A DNA stretch of 64,000 nt from Bacillota bacterium (GTDB lineage Bacteria > Bacillota > Clostridia > Acetivibrionales > JAMNXU01). The number at the start of each line of letters is the position of its first letter. Within the stretch, counting starts at the first letter, position 1. A program made the position numbers and the translations under genes. Below are positions 27,513 to 37,382 of the stretch, piece by piece. The stretch lies in assembly GCA_023623175.1 (NCBI GenBank), contig JAMNXU010000021.1:211206-275205 (forward strand), read 5' to 3'. The notes beneath the pieces are model-generated. The model searched no databases. It was not told the origin of the DNA and saw only the letters and a program-made list of their open reading frames with translations.

Positions 27513-27721
27513 ATATATTATTATCTTATCTGAAGCAAATAAAATTATACAAAATTACCTCACGCAAGTCAAGGGATGTGAAAAATTACCGAGCACATTT
27601 GCCGATAAAAGAATTGGACCATTATTTAAAAACTGTGGCAACTGCGCCGCCGTCTCGGTTGTTGTTATTAAACAACCCCAATGATATAATGGGACTTACA
27701 GTGAAACAATCGGAGGTCAAA

Positions 27722-28702
27722 ATGAATTTTACCGTGCATTCCTCGCTTTACTCGGACACCCTGGTGCCCGACATTTTCATAACCGAATACATGCCTCTGA
27801 TCAAGGGAGAACACCTTAAAGTATATATTTATATCCTCTTTTTGGCCAAGCATAACAAGCGGGCATCTGTCGATGAACTTGCGAGGATTTTGTGCCTGGA
27901 TTCCGATACTGTAAAAAAAGCAATGGCCGAGCTGGAGTCAGCAGGCCTGGTTTACCGCATGAATGACAACATAGAAGTCATTGACCTCAAAGAGCGCGAA
28001 ATACGCAAGCTTTACAGGCCCAAGACCACTTCTTCCCCTGAGGAAGCTTTGGCCAACAATGAAAAGAACAAGCGCAGGAATGACATTATAACGGCTATAA
28101 ACCACACGTTCTTCCAGGGCCTCATGCCTCCGTCGTGGTACACCAACATAGATGCGTGGTTTGAGCGCTACAAGTTCGACGAGGACGTAATGCTTGCGCT
28201 CTTTCACCACTGCAGTTCCCATGGCGGGCTGCATCCCAATTACATAACAAAAGTCGCCCAAAACTGGTACAACAAAAAAATAAAAACTTCGTTCGACCTT
28301 GACAGGTATTCGATGGAATACCAAAAATACAAGGACGTAAAGGCAAAGATAATTAAAAAACTCAAGCTCTCGCGCAACCTGACCGAGTATGAAGAGGAAA
28401 TAGCCGAAAAGTGGGTAATGGATTACAAGTACGATTTCAATATAATTGAACTCGCGCTTAAGAAAACCGTATCCAAAACCAACCCCAATTTCAAATACCT
28501 TGACGCAATAATCACCGACTGGTACAACAACGGGCTGCGTACAAAGGATGATATCATTTTATACGACAAGGCCGCTAAAAACCCGGACAAAAAGTCAGCC
28601 GCGGACGCCGCCGTCCACAAAAACGTGCCCCAGAGCGGTAATTACGAGCAGCGCAAATACGACGACAGCGAACTGGACCAGCTGTATTCAAACCTGAAAT
28701 AA
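27722..28702 (+). CDS. DnaD-domain replication initiation protein
   Basis: A 326-residue DnaD/DnaB-type primosome protein. The N-terminal winged helix (about 20-90) reads KVYIYILFLAKHNKRASVDELARIL...VKKAMAELESAGLVYR. Two copies of the DnaB_2/DnaD C-terminal helical motif follow: LHPNYITKVAQNWYNKKIKT (about 175) and NFKYLDAIITDWYNNGLRT (about 260), each with the YxxxIxxxWxxxGIxT-type pattern. GGAGG five bases upstream sets ATG 27722; the open frame extends further upstream through the tRNA and is not coding there. It lies 15 bp before a DnaC-like loader gene, so the pair probably loads replicative helicase. Confidence 0.88.
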   Translation: MNFTVHSSLYSDTLVPDIFITEYMPLIKGEHLKVYIYILFLAKHNKRASVDELARILCLDSDTVKKAMAELESAGLVYRMNDNIEVIDLKEREIRKLYRPKTTSSPEEALANNEKNKRRNDIITAINHTFFQGLMPPSWYTNIDAWFERYKFDEDVMLALFHHCSSHGGLHPNYITKVAQNWYNKKIKTSFDLDRYSMEYQKYKDVKAKIIKKLKLSRNLTEYEEEIAEKWVMDYKYDFNIIELALKKTVSKTNPNFKYLDAIITDWYNNGLRTKDDIILYDKAAKNPDKKSAADAAVHKNVPQSGNYEQRKYDDSELDQLYSNLK

Positions 28703-28717
28703 GAGGTATTGCAAACC

Positions 28718-29752
28718 ATGTACGAAAAAACGCTCAGAGAAGTAAAAATTGAATATGAAAGGCGGCAAAAGGAAGCCAGTGACAGGCTCCAGGCGCGAAT
28801 TGACGAGGTATATTCGCGCATACCCGAGCTTGAAAAACTGGATATGGAAGCAAAGCTTCTCGGTATACATTACAACCGGCTCATCCTTGAAGGCGAGGAA
28901 ACGGCCGAAAGCGCCGCCCTTAAACTCGACGAGCAGTTAAGGAACATAAGGAAGGAAAAGCTGCGTCTGCTGACAAATGCCGGTTACTCGCCGGATTACC
29001 TGGAGATGCAATACATCTGCCCCCGCTGCAGGGATACGGGTTTTGTCGAAGTCGACGGGCTGACGGAAAAATGCTCATGCTATCGCCAGCTTCTTATAGA
29101 ACACCTCTACAGGCTTTCAAACATAGGAGCGCTGAAAAACATAACCTTTGACAAGTTTGACGCGGACCTTTTTTCCGACGCGGTCGATGTTAAAAAATAC
29201 GGTATTCCCGTATCTCCAAGGGAAAACATTATTAATATAAAGAATGCCTGCCTTAAATTCGTTGAAAATTTCAACAGCCCGGAAGAAAAAAACCTTTTCT
29301 TCACAGGGCCAACGGGTGTCGGCAAGACCTTTATGGCAGGCTGTATAGCTTCCAGCCTTCTGGATAAGGGCGTTACCGTGCTTTACCTCACGGCCCCGGC
29401 GCTTTTCAACGAAATTAACGAAACGAGGGCCAGGTCTTTCAAGGAAGATACCTGTGAAGATTCGGTCTATAAAAACATATTCGAAGTCGAGCTTCTCATA
29501 ATCGATGACCTGGGCACGGAATCGCCTACTGCCGCAAGGTACGCGGAACTGCTGAACATAATTAACACGCGGCTCGCCATTAACGCCCAGCGTCCGTGCA
29601 AGACAATAATATCATCCAATGTAGGAATAAAGCAGCTTTACGAATATTACGACGAGAGAATTGCTTCGCGCATAGTCGGCAATTTCAATATATACCTGTT
29701 TGCCGGCGATGATTTGAGAAAAACCCTCGCTTTGAAAGAAAAACGGCAATAG
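28718..29752 (+). CDS. DnaC/DnaI-like helicase loader ATPase
   Basis: A 344-residue AAA+ protein resembling DnaI/DnaC helicase loaders. An N-terminal helical region (1-95) is followed by a zinc-binding set CPRC (101-104) and CSC (119-121). The AAA+ module has Walker A GPTGVGKT (197-204), Walker B LLIIDDLGTE (259-268) and an ERIASR arginine-finger region near the end. ATG 28718 is preceded by AGAGGT at ten bases. It directly follows the DnaD-like gene and ends eight bases from the convergent CPBP gene. Confidence 0.9.
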   Translation: MYEKTLREVKIEYERRQKEASDRLQARIDEVYSRIPELEKLDMEAKLLGIHYNRLILEGEETAESAALKLDEQLRNIRKEKLRLLTNAGYSPDYLEMQYICPRCRDTGFVEVDGLTEKCSCYRQLLIEHLYRLSNIGALKNITFDKFDADLFSDAVDVKKYGIPVSPRENIINIKNACLKFVENFNSPEEKNLFFTGPTGVGKTFMAGCIASSLLDKGVTVLYLTAPALFNEINETRARSFKEDTCEDSVYKNIFEVELLIIDDLGTESPTAARYAELLNIINTRLAINAQRPCKTIISSNVGIKQLYEYYDERIASRIVGNFNIYLFAGDDLRKTLALKEKRQ

Positions 29753-29760
29753 GTCAGGTG

Positions 29761-30831
29761 TCATATAACTCCCAAAAAGGCCAATACAGCGTCCATCCAC
29801 GGGAACCTCATGTTCATAAGTGTAAGGACCTCGGCCAAATAGAAAAACGCGATAAGCACAAGTCCGGGAATCAGCCACATCAGGCCTTTCCTGTCGGCGG
29901 AGAATTCCTGCCTTTCCTGCGTTTCTGCCGTTTTTTGCGTCATATGCCTGAAAACTGCCAGGAGGACCGTGAGCAGCGAACCGAAAAACACGACAGTTAA
30001 AACAAGCGAGAATACAACAAAGGCCAGCGTGGCGCCGGGACCCTGCAGCAGGTTGTCAAAATACTCGTCAATGCTCCCTGCCATCGTTTCGAGGTTTGCC
30101 AAATCCGAATTCCTTTCTAGGATGTAATTCGCCGCATAACTTGCAACGACTGCAAAGGCATTATTGGCAAAATGCGCGTACATGCCGCTTATCAGCGAAT
30201 CCGTCCTGTAAACGAAGTACCCGATAAGCAACCCCAGAAGAAAAGTGCCCAGGAAACTGGTTAAATACATGTGCCACAGGGCAAAAAGAAACGCAGACAG
30301 GATAACCGCCCTGCGGGGTCCGAATCGCTCCAGTCCGCGCATTATAACACCTCTGAAAAGCACTTCTTCACATATCCCCGCACTGACAGCAATCACGCCG
30401 ATATTTACAAGCAGGCCTTCGGGAGTCGTGGCACCGGGAACCGAATTGAACCTGACCGAACCAAAAATCATTTTCAGGAGCAGCAGATATAGCTGGTTAA
30501 GCGCATTAATCGAGGGAATTGCGAGAACCATAATCAGGGTTATGACAAGCAGGCTTGAAAGTCGCGGCATTTTCAGTCTCAGCGTCTTTTTCAGGCTGTA
30601 TCTGCCAAACAGTGTCAATACCAGGGGAGGAAGCAGGATCAGCACAAATTCAGATATCAGTATACCGCTGTAAAACTCGTTCCTTTGCACCCTTGCGCCT
30701 AAAAATACCAGCACAATGACGGAAACGGAATAAAGAATGCTTATTTGGCGAACGCCGGGAAATCCGGACCTGTTTTCGCCTTTTGTTTCGCTTAAATCGC
30801 GCGCTTCATAAGAATTAAATTCGCTGTTCAA
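29761..30831 (-). CDS. CPBP-family intramembrane glutamic endopeptidase
   Basis: A 356-residue membrane protein with about eight hydrophobic helices and the CPBP (Abi/Rce1-like) motifs: EEVLFR (E155, E156, R160), FLFALWH (H187) and HFANN (H220, N223/N224). Such proteases cleave within the membrane; bacterial members have been linked to bacteriocin immunity and surface-protein processing. GGAGGG six bases before TTG 30831 marks the start. It is convergent with the DnaC-like gene and shares no operon. Confidence 0.88.
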   Translation of the reverse strand: MNSEFNSYEARDLSETKGENRSGFPGVRQISILYSVSVIVLVFLGARVQRNEFYSGILISEFVLILLPPLVLTLFGRYSLKKTLRLKMPRLSSLLVITLIMVLAIPSINALNQLYLLLLKMIFGSVRFNSVPGATTPEGLLVNIGVIAVSAGICEEVLFRGVIMRGLERFGPRRAVILSAFLFALWHMYLTSFLGTFLLGLLIGYFVYRTDSLISGMYAHFANNAFAVVASYAANYILERNSDLANLETMAGSIDEYFDNLLQGPGATLAFVVFSLVLTVVFFGSLLTVLLAVFRHMTQKTAETQERQEFSADRKGLMWLIPGLVLIAFFYLAEVLTLMNMRFPWMDAVLAFLGVI

Positions 30832-30929
30832 AATTTACCCTCCAAAGCCCTGTCATTTCTATATATATATTAATAATAGCCCCAACAGACCCGGTTTGCA
30901 ACAAAATCAGGAATACCCTCGAATAAACG

Positions 30930-30992
30930 CCCAAATAAAAGACCGGAACAGGTCCCCGGCTTTTTTCGGAAGAGCCTGTGCCGGTCTTTTTG
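30930..30992 (-). terminator. Intrinsic terminator of the ypeB transcript (T-rich on both sides)
   Basis: AAGACCGGAACAGG (30939-30952) pairs with CCTGTGCCGGTCTT (30975-30988) with one mismatch. On the minus strand TTTTATTT follows; on the plus strand TTTTT follows. Confidence 0.8.
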
Positions 30993-31084
30993 CTTGATTT
31001 GGTATTAGAATAAGCCCAATCTGCCGGCCCGGCTCAGCGCGTATGTCCAATACCGGTCTGCCGGCCGGCCCGCACTTCCGGATT

Positions 31085-32476
31085 TTACATTGTAAGCACT
31101 CCGTTGGGCGTGTTGATGATCATAAGGATGTCCTCTTCCTTGCCCGTGACGGCGTTGATATAAACCAGGAATTCAGTGTCATTGAGCTTGCCCTTAAACT
31201 CATACACAAACAGTTCGGTTTTGAAATTGGTCGGTATAACGGCCAGGCCGGAGCTCATGATATTGACCCTGCTGCTTATCATGCTTCTTGCTTCAGCCTC
31301 TGTGATCCTAGGTTCGGGCAATTCTCTTTTTCTGTGGGAAAACAGGTAACCCTTGCCCTCAAATCCCAGGACTTCACCCGTATCCAGTGCAATTTTCAGT
31401 TTGATGAGATCGGGATAGCACACCACATGGCCCTGTTTATACGCGTAATTTATGATCGCGGTATTATCTTCCTTGAGATAATAGGTATCAACCATATCGG
31501 GAAATCCCTTTTCGCTCAGGAACTTCCTTCCGGCCTCCTTGGCCTTTTCCATGGTCAGCTTCTCCGTCTCGACCGAGCGATTGTACAGCATCATGTACGG
31601 CAGTCCGCCTTTCTGGGTAATGTCTATGTTGGCAAATTCATCCTCGGGCCTGCCCCTGAAATAAACCCTGTAGCTGTGGGTCTTTATCTGCCCCTCGTTG
31701 TTGCTCTGGATGAATTCCACTTTTTGAACCCTGTCTTTTCCTAAAAATTCAATAACCTTCTCCCTTCCCTGCTGCCATGTTACAGTGTCGCCATGCAGTC
31801 CGACGGGTTCGGCCGTTGTCATGTGATCCGAAAAGGGGCCGTCGTATATGAGGGTCGGATATTTCTGGAACGTCTTGTCCACATTTTCAAATTGCTTGAT
31901 GGACACTTCGGCAGAAGCCTTTTTGAACATCGGCGTTCCTTTCCTGTCCAGGTCTCCCCATTTTATTCTCCCCGCCGACAGGTTGTTCTGCAGGTCATTG
32001 AGGCTTTCGGACAACTGCACCGCGTATTTGTGCAGGTTTTGTATGGTTTCATACTGCTTGTCGCTCAACGGTTTTCCGTCAAGATTCTGGGTATTGAGCG
32101 AATATGCCAGGTCCCCGACCTGTGTCAGGAATTTTGAAGTACCTGCAAGGACATTTTGCGCCACAGGCAGCATTCCAAGGTTCTCCTGGGCCATGTTGGC
32201 CTGCCTCCATGCCTCCTGGAGAATCGCTGCCGTTTTTGCAGGCGTTGAAGTCAGAAGGGATTTGAGCAATAACGTATCCACATTCTGCACGTATCCTACC
32301 AAGTCATAAAAAGCCCTGTTATACTGATTGTCAAGTTTTTGTCTAAGCTGGGACGCAATCCTGTACTGGTTGAAACCCCAAAGTCCCACGGCTCCGATTA
32401 CCAAAACCACTATGCTGTACATTTTTCTGTCGGACAGTCTTCTTTTAAAATCCAGCAATTTATCTCTCAAACCCAT
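31085..32476 (-). CDS. ypeB: Germination protein YpeB
   Basis: A spore protein that stabilises SleB and is needed for cortex hydrolysis during germination. One N-terminal membrane helix (YSIVVLVIGAVGLWGF, about 20-36) is followed by a helical domain with many Q/N-rich heptads. Three PepSY-type modules occupy the C-terminal half (e.g. TMEKAKEAGRKFLSEKGF and ITEAEARSMISSRVNIMSSG). At 463 residues it is of usual length. AAGGAGGT precedes ATG 32476. It lies 12 bp downstream of sleB, the partner gene, as in Bacillus. Confidence 0.93.
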   Translation of the reverse strand: MGLRDKLLDFKRRLSDRKMYSIVVLVIGAVGLWGFNQYRIASQLRQKLDNQYNRAFYDLVGYVQNVDTLLLKSLLTSTPAKTAAILQEAWRQANMAQENLGMLPVAQNVLAGTSKFLTQVGDLAYSLNTQNLDGKPLSDKQYETIQNLHKYAVQLSESLNDLQNNLSAGRIKWGDLDRKGTPMFKKASAEVSIKQFENVDKTFQKYPTLIYDGPFSDHMTTAEPVGLHGDTVTWQQGREKVIEFLGKDRVQKVEFIQSNNEGQIKTHSYRVYFRGRPEDEFANIDITQKGGLPYMMLYNRSVETEKLTMEKAKEAGRKFLSEKGFPDMVDTYYLKEDNTAIINYAYKQGHVVCYPDLIKLKIALDTGEVLGFEGKGYLFSHRKRELPEPRITEAEARSMISSRVNIMSSGLAVIPTNFKTELFVYEFKGKLNDTEFLVYINAVTGKEEDILMIINTPNGVLTM

Positions 32477-32488
32477 GGCGGCACCTCC

Positions 32489-33181
32489 TTATATGCCAAA
32501 ATAGTGCTTGCCGATTTTCTTAACAATTTTTCTGCTCCATATCCATTTGCTCGTTGCCGTTGCAGGATTCCAGTAATACAGGCATCCATTGGTGGGATCC
32601 CAGCCGTTTAATGCGTCCCTCGCCGCTTTAGCCACGGTTGAATTCGGGTCAATCGGCACGTTGATCTGTCCGTCGGAAACAGCTGTGAACGCCCCGGGCT
32701 GATAAATCACCCCTGCAATGGTTTTGGGAAAGGAAGGATGCCTTGTGCGGTTGAGAATAACGGCTCCCACCGCTACCTGCCCTTCATAGGGCTCGCCCCT
32801 TGCTTCGCCGTTTATTGCCCTCGCCAGCAACTGTTCATCGCTGACATTAGACTGCGCAAATGAGTATCCCGGCCTGCTCAAGCGCATCAGTCCCATCGAC
32901 AGCAGCGTTTCAATACCTGCTATGCCCGTCGGTCTCAGTCCGATATCCTTTTGATACCGGAGAACCGCAAGCAGCGTGCCTATGCCGTATTTGCCATCGA
33001 CATCGCCTTTATAATAACCCCAGGTTTTTAATTTATCCTGTACTTCCCGCACCTCTTCTCCCGAGCTTCCGGGACCGAGATCCGGGGAAGAGCTTGTCAG
33101 GTGTTTTCCGATATCAACTGCGGGCGTTGTGAAAAATATCAGCAAAAAAACCATGATCAATACGGCTGCCAGTTTTCTCAA
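32489..33181 (-). CDS. sleB: Spore cortex-lytic enzyme SleB
   Basis: A lytic transglycosylase that degrades spore cortex peptidoglycan on germination. A signal-peptide/membrane helix (residues 5-20) is followed by a peptidoglycan-binding domain (about 36-100, EVREVQDKLKTWGYYKGDVDGKYG). The hydrolase_2 catalytic domain then starts at about 115 (LARAINGEARGEPYEGQVAVGAVILNR, with E126 as the catalytic glutamate) and reads through YWNPATATSKW. The start is a TTG at 33181 about ten bases after GGAGGG. It is the first gene of sleB-ypeB and is presumably transcribed in the forespore. Confidence 0.93.
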   Translation of the reverse strand: MRKLAAVLIMVFLLIFFTTPAVDIGKHLTSSSPDLGPGSSGEEVREVQDKLKTWGYYKGDVDGKYGIGTLLAVLRYQKDIGLRPTGIAGIETLLSMGLMRLSRPGYSFAQSNVSDEQLLARAINGEARGEPYEGQVAVGAVILNRTRHPSFPKTIAGVIYQPGAFTAVSDGQINVPIDPNSTVAKAARDALNGWDPTNGCLYYWNPATATSKWIWSRKIVKKIGKHYFGI

Positions 33182-33487
33182 GTCTTACAATCCCTCCCCT
33201 GGTACATAATTTACTCATCAGATACATAAAATTCTGAAAAATTCACATGTCAAAAGGCATAACCGGAATGACTTTATAATCAAATACACAGTTTTCTATA
33301 CATGATATTTTTCTACCTCGGGCGGAAAATATTCATATAAGCCCGGAGGCGGCAATTTGCACGCATTGTTTAAAATGATATAATTAATAACAGGCACTTG
33401 GCGTGGTGCAGACTGTTTCATCAGCAGGGTTTTATTTCCCGGTTTGCCTGAATATATTAAAAATTGAAAAATCGGCAGGGGATAAAT
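33182..33487. other. Divergent spacer between sleB and the glycosyltransferase gene
   Basis: 306 bp, AT-rich, with no gene, repeat or structured element recognised. It must hold the sleB (forespore-type) and glycosyltransferase promoters, but I could not identify either with confidence. Confidence 0.4.
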
Positions 33488-34621
33488 ATGAATGTTCTTT
33501 TTCTTTCGGTTGCCATAGGCGGTGGCCACAATAAAGCTGCTGAAGCAATAAGGGAAGTTGTGATGCAACGATATCCCGGTTCCAACTGTGCAATAATTGA
33601 CACACTCAAGTACGTAAATCCCGTAATAGACAAAATTATTGTGGGCAGCTACCTGAGCACCGTGAAAAAGACGCCGGCTATATACGGAAAGCTGTATGAA
33701 CTCAGCGAATCTGCCGACAACCTGAACGACTTCAGCATGACCGTAAACAAGCTGCTCTCATACCGCATTCACAGCCTTATAAACGAGTTTAATCCCGACA
33801 TAGTCGTATGTACCCATCCCTTTGCGCTGCAGATGATGTCAAACCTGAAAAGTAAAAAGAAGGTAACCGTACCCGTCATAGCAGTGCTGACCGATTTTGT
33901 CCTCCATCCCCTGTGGCTGCGCGACTGCATTGACGCTTACATCGTAGCCCATGAATTTATGCGCCACCAGATGATTGAAAAGGGCTTCAGTCCTGACATC
34001 GTGCACAGTTTCGGCATTCCCGTGTCAAGGAATTTTCTCGAAAGAACGGACAGAAAACAGGTTCTCCGGGAACTCGGTCTCGATGACAAGCTGACGATAC
34101 TCATAATGGGAGGAAGCCTTGGATTTGGCGGAGTGCGCAAGGTTTTCCGCTCTCTTCTGAACAGTAAGAGCGATCTGCAGATAATAGCCCTTTCGGGAAG
34201 CAATGAGAAATTAAGGGAAAAGTTAGAACAGTATGCAAGGGAATCCCATAATAAAAAAGTAAGGGTAGTCGGCTATACCGACCGCGTATCGTATTACATG
34301 GACGCTTCCGACTTCATAGTGACAAAGACCGGCGGCATGACCGTGGCCGAGTCCCTTGTGAAAAAATTGCCCATACTGATTATCTCTCCGATTCCGGGCC
34401 AGGAAGAGGGAAACGCCAATTTCCTGCTGAACAACGGAGCAGCCGTCAGGATTACATCGAGCGACAGCATTGACAGCGTATTATACCAGTTGCTCCATAA
34501 TCCCCTCAGGCTTAAGCAAATGAAAGAAATGGCCGAATTCCTCGCCAAGCCCAACGCTGCTTTCGACATTCTCAATCTCATGGAAAAACTCATAACGAAA
34601 AGCAAGCAGGAATGCAGTTAA
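33488..34621 (+). CDS. Diacylglycerol glucosyltransferase/MGDG synthase-type glycosyltransferase (UgtP-like)
   Basis: A 377-residue GT28-family enzyme. An N-terminal MGDG_synth domain (SVAIGGGHNKAAEAI, residues 6-20) is followed by a GT28 C-terminal donor-binding domain (ILIMGGSLGFGGVRKV near 205, VVGYTDRVSYYMDASDFIVTKTGGMTVAES near 265-294, and PIPGQEEGNANFL near 308). Such enzymes transfer hexose from UDP-sugar to diacylglycerol at the inner membrane, giving glycolipids that can anchor LTA, which would fit with the LTA-synthase-type gene at 7.6 kb. GGGG six bases upstream marks ATG 33488. Confidence 0.87.
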   Translation: MNVLFLSVAIGGGHNKAAEAIREVVMQRYPGSNCAIIDTLKYVNPVIDKIIVGSYLSTVKKTPAIYGKLYELSESADNLNDFSMTVNKLLSYRIHSLINEFNPDIVVCTHPFALQMMSNLKSKKKVTVPVIAVLTDFVLHPLWLRDCIDAYIVAHEFMRHQMIEKGFSPDIVHSFGIPVSRNFLERTDRKQVLRELGLDDKLTILIMGGSLGFGGVRKVFRSLLNSKSDLQIIALSGSNEKLREKLEQYARESHNKKVRVVGYTDRVSYYMDASDFIVTKTGGMTVAESLVKKLPILIISPIPGQEEGNANFLLNNGAAVRITSSDSIDSVLYQLLHNPLRLKQMKEMAEFLAKPNAAFDILNLMEKLITKSKQECS

Positions 34622-34656
34622 AACATTCATTCCAACATACAGCCCGTAAACATATA

Positions 34657-34702
34657 GCCCGGCACGACAGCAATTCCCGCCTGTCATCGCGCCGGGCTTT
34701 CA
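34657..34702 (+). terminator. Intrinsic terminator after the glycosyltransferase gene
   Basis: AGCCCGGC (34657-34664) pairs perfectly with GCCGGGCT (34691-34698), with an inner GACAG/CTGTC stem. A short T-run follows. Confidence 0.75.
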
Positions 34703-34736
34703 TGTCTGCTCTACTTGTCTGCCCTGCATGTCTGCC

Positions 34737-37382
34737 CTAAAGCTGCACTATATTGACGTCGTCTCCCCAGATCTGCCTGGCAAGTTCTAGTTCCCTCGCC
34801 TTGCACGTAAAGAGAATCAGTTGCCTGTTTTCCGAAAGGGTTTTTAAAAACTCCATCGTTTTTATGGTCCTTTCATCATCAAACTGGGAAAATACTTCAT
34901 CCATTATAAGCGGCAATGATTCCGAATTTTTTGAAAAAAATTCCGCAAGCGCTATCCTGAAAGCCAGGTACAGCTGGTCCGTCGTTCCCCCGCTAAGAAG
35001 CATTGCAGGGACAATGGCTTCCGATTCCGGTGAAACAGCCTTTAGCTGCATTTCCCTGTCAGCGCTTACGTTTTTGTAACGGTTTCCGGTCATATGCGCG
35101 GCAATTTCGCTCATCCTGGAATTGAGATAAGGCGTAAAATCCCTTTGCAGCTCCGCACCAGCCTCTTTCAGAACTTCTGCTGCAATAGTCAGTGAATTTG
35201 CCAGTTCCTCGAGCTCCTGGCGTTTTTCCCCGAGCTCCCTTATTTCTTCTTCTACAAGCTGGATTTCTTCTTCCTGCGGCGCGTTGAGAAGAAGCGTTTC
35301 ACATTCCTTTATTTCAAGCCGCGTTTGTTCAAGCCTCTCAGCCGTTTCCCGGATTTTTTCCTTTAAAGTGTCCCTGTCCGGCAGCTTCGCCGGAAAAACG
35401 CCGGGAAGTTTTGCGGTTAAAATGCCGGAATCATCTGCTTCGCGACACTTTTTCACAAGTTCTTCAGCCCTGCTTCGATAAACTCCGGCCTGCCCGCGCG
35501 CGGTTTCCACTTCTTCCGAAAATTTTTCAGCGTGTTTTATTGCTTCCGATTCCAGGTTGTTAGTGTCAATATCCGCCGCTCCGCAAATTTCCGCAACCCT
35601 TCTGCCCAGCAGTTCGAGCCTTTTCTCAAGATTTTCCCTTTCGGCCCGGGCATATTCAAGCTTCGGACCCAGGGCAGAGTAAGCCCTGATTCCTTCGGCA
35701 AGTTCCCCGACATGGCCTTCCTCAACCGTTTCAAAATCCGCGGGGATGACACCCGCAGCCGAAAGCCTTTCAACCATGTCCTCCTTAAGCGCGGCAACGG
35801 CCTGCCTGGTTTCTTCCAACCGGGCAAGGAGCTCTTCAATATCCCTTTCATAGGCCGCCACCTTTTCTGAAATGCCGTCATAATCCCGTTTCATGAGCAG
35901 CAATTCCTCAAGATCAGCCGCTCCGGCCAGGCTCATCAGTTGTTCAAGCTCTTCGCGCAGCTTCCTGGTTTCTTCATCTTCCTTAGAGCCTTCGGCTTTT
36001 TCCCTTGTTTTATGTGCCCTGCTTGCCGTCAGGGCCCCGGCAGCGCACAAAACCGCCGCTGCTGCGAGCACAAGCGCTGCTGCCGTTCCTAAAGCCGGGG
36101 GCAAAACTCCGGCAGCGGAATAACTGCCCGCAGACACCGCCACAGCACCAATTGCCGATAAGAGCGAAGCAACTGCGAAGATCATCGTTTTACGCCGGTT
36201 GGCTGCAAAAGAGCGATCGTCGGCTTTTAAGCCGGCGCTTTCCGGCGTTGCCCTATCATTAATGCCCCTGTACAGCAGCGGCAGTTTTTTATAGAAATCC
36301 TCTCCGACAGCATCCAAAGCCTTAAGTTTTTCCCTTTCGGCATACAGCATGTCAAGAGCGGCCTTTTTGTCCGAGATTAAAGCTTCAGTGTCCGACTGTT
36401 CCCTTTTTAAAATGTTGTATCTTTCGAAACCCCTCGCCGCATTTTCAATGTCTTTTTCTTCGAAACGGGAAAACCTGCGGAGTTCTTCCTCCTGCTTTTC
36501 GTACTCTGAAATGCGTTTTTCAAGCAATTCGACCCGCGCCCGAATATCCGATGCTTCTCCGGCAATTTCGAGCAGGCTCTTCTTTTTTTCCTCGGCCTTT
36601 TGGATTTTTTCTTCAGCACCCAGCAGTTTTTCCGTTTCCTCCATCATTTCAAGCGCTGTTTCATAAAAAACCCTGTTTTTCTTAGCCGCACGAAGTTTCT
36701 CTTCAATGTCCCCGTAGTTTTTCCTTTTATTAACAAGATCATCCCTGAGTGCTGCAAGTTCCTCAAGCCTTGCCTTTATTTTATTAAGGGGCCTTGTTGT
36801 CGTTTTTTCAGTCCCCACTTCGTCAAGCAGGGTTTTTCTCAGCACTTCCAGGGCGCTTTTGAGCGAAACATCCTCAAACCCCGTCTGGGCCGCATTGGTC
36901 AGGCGGCTTGCCAGTTCGGCAGCGCTGTCTTTTGAGCAAACCACGCCCATTTGCCGGATGAAAGCTGTGCTTTCGAAACACGCTTCGTTCAGTCCAAGGT
37001 GTTTTTCGGCAATCAGCAGGCTCTTGTCCCTTCCGATGTCGAAATCATCGGTGATATCGCTGAGAAACGCGTCATAAACCCTGACCGAGCCGTCATTAAA
37101 GTCCCTTTCCACCCTGAATTTTTCGCCGCTGTCCAGCACGTACTCCATCGTGCCGGAATATTCGTTCCCGGACCATGGCCTGTATTTTTTCAGCGGGGCC
37201 GGAATGCCGTCCCTGCCGGCCCTGCCTCCCCTGATTCCGAAAAACATGGCTTTTATGAACATCTGGACTGTCGATTTCCCCGATTCATTCGGTCCGTATA
37301 CGAGGTTCAGCCCCTTTGAGAAGGAAACGACCAGGTCCTTTAAACCGGCAAAACCTTTTACAGATATTTTTTCTATCCACAT
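34737..37382 (-). CDS. YhaN/SbcC-like SMC-type AAA ATPase
   Basis: An 881-residue SMC-like ATPase of the YhaN type. Walker A GPNESGKST is at residues 30-38. Long heptad-rich coiled coils (about 200-390 and 480-770) flank a hydrophobic double segment near 395-455 (MIFAVASLLSAIGAVAV...ALVLAAAAVLCAAGAL), as in YhaN proteins. The C-terminal ATPase half has the signature LLSGGTTDQLYLAFRIAL and Walker B LPLIMDEVFSQFDDER. It overlaps the nuclease gene by ten bases, so they are coupled. Together they form an SbcCD-like DNA-end-processing complex; the membrane segment suggests a membrane-proximal role. Confidence 0.87.
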   Translation of the reverse strand: MWIEKISVKGFAGLKDLVVSFSKGLNLVYGPNESGKSTVQMFIKAMFFGIRGGRAGRDGIPAPLKKYRPWSGNEYSGTMEYVLDSGEKFRVERDFNDGSVRVYDAFLSDITDDFDIGRDKSLLIAEKHLGLNEACFESTAFIRQMGVVCSKDSAAELASRLTNAAQTGFEDVSLKSALEVLRKTLLDEVGTEKTTTRPLNKIKARLEELAALRDDLVNKRKNYGDIEEKLRAAKKNRVFYETALEMMEETEKLLGAEEKIQKAEEKKKSLLEIAGEASDIRARVELLEKRISEYEKQEEELRRFSRFEEKDIENAARGFERYNILKREQSDTEALISDKKAALDMLYAEREKLKALDAVGEDFYKKLPLLYRGINDRATPESAGLKADDRSFAANRRKTMIFAVASLLSAIGAVAVSAGSYSAAGVLPPALGTAAALVLAAAAVLCAAGALTASRAHKTREKAEGSKEDEETRKLREELEQLMSLAGAADLEELLLMKRDYDGISEKVAAYERDIEELLARLEETRQAVAALKEDMVERLSAAGVIPADFETVEEGHVGELAEGIRAYSALGPKLEYARAERENLEKRLELLGRRVAEICGAADIDTNNLESEAIKHAEKFSEEVETARGQAGVYRSRAEELVKKCREADDSGILTAKLPGVFPAKLPDRDTLKEKIRETAERLEQTRLEIKECETLLLNAPQEEEIQLVEEEIRELGEKRQELEELANSLTIAAEVLKEAGAELQRDFTPYLNSRMSEIAAHMTGNRYKNVSADREMQLKAVSPESEAIVPAMLLSGGTTDQLYLAFRIALAEFFSKNSESLPLIMDEVFSQFDDERTIKTMEFLKTLSENRQLILFTCKARELELARQIWGDDVNIVQL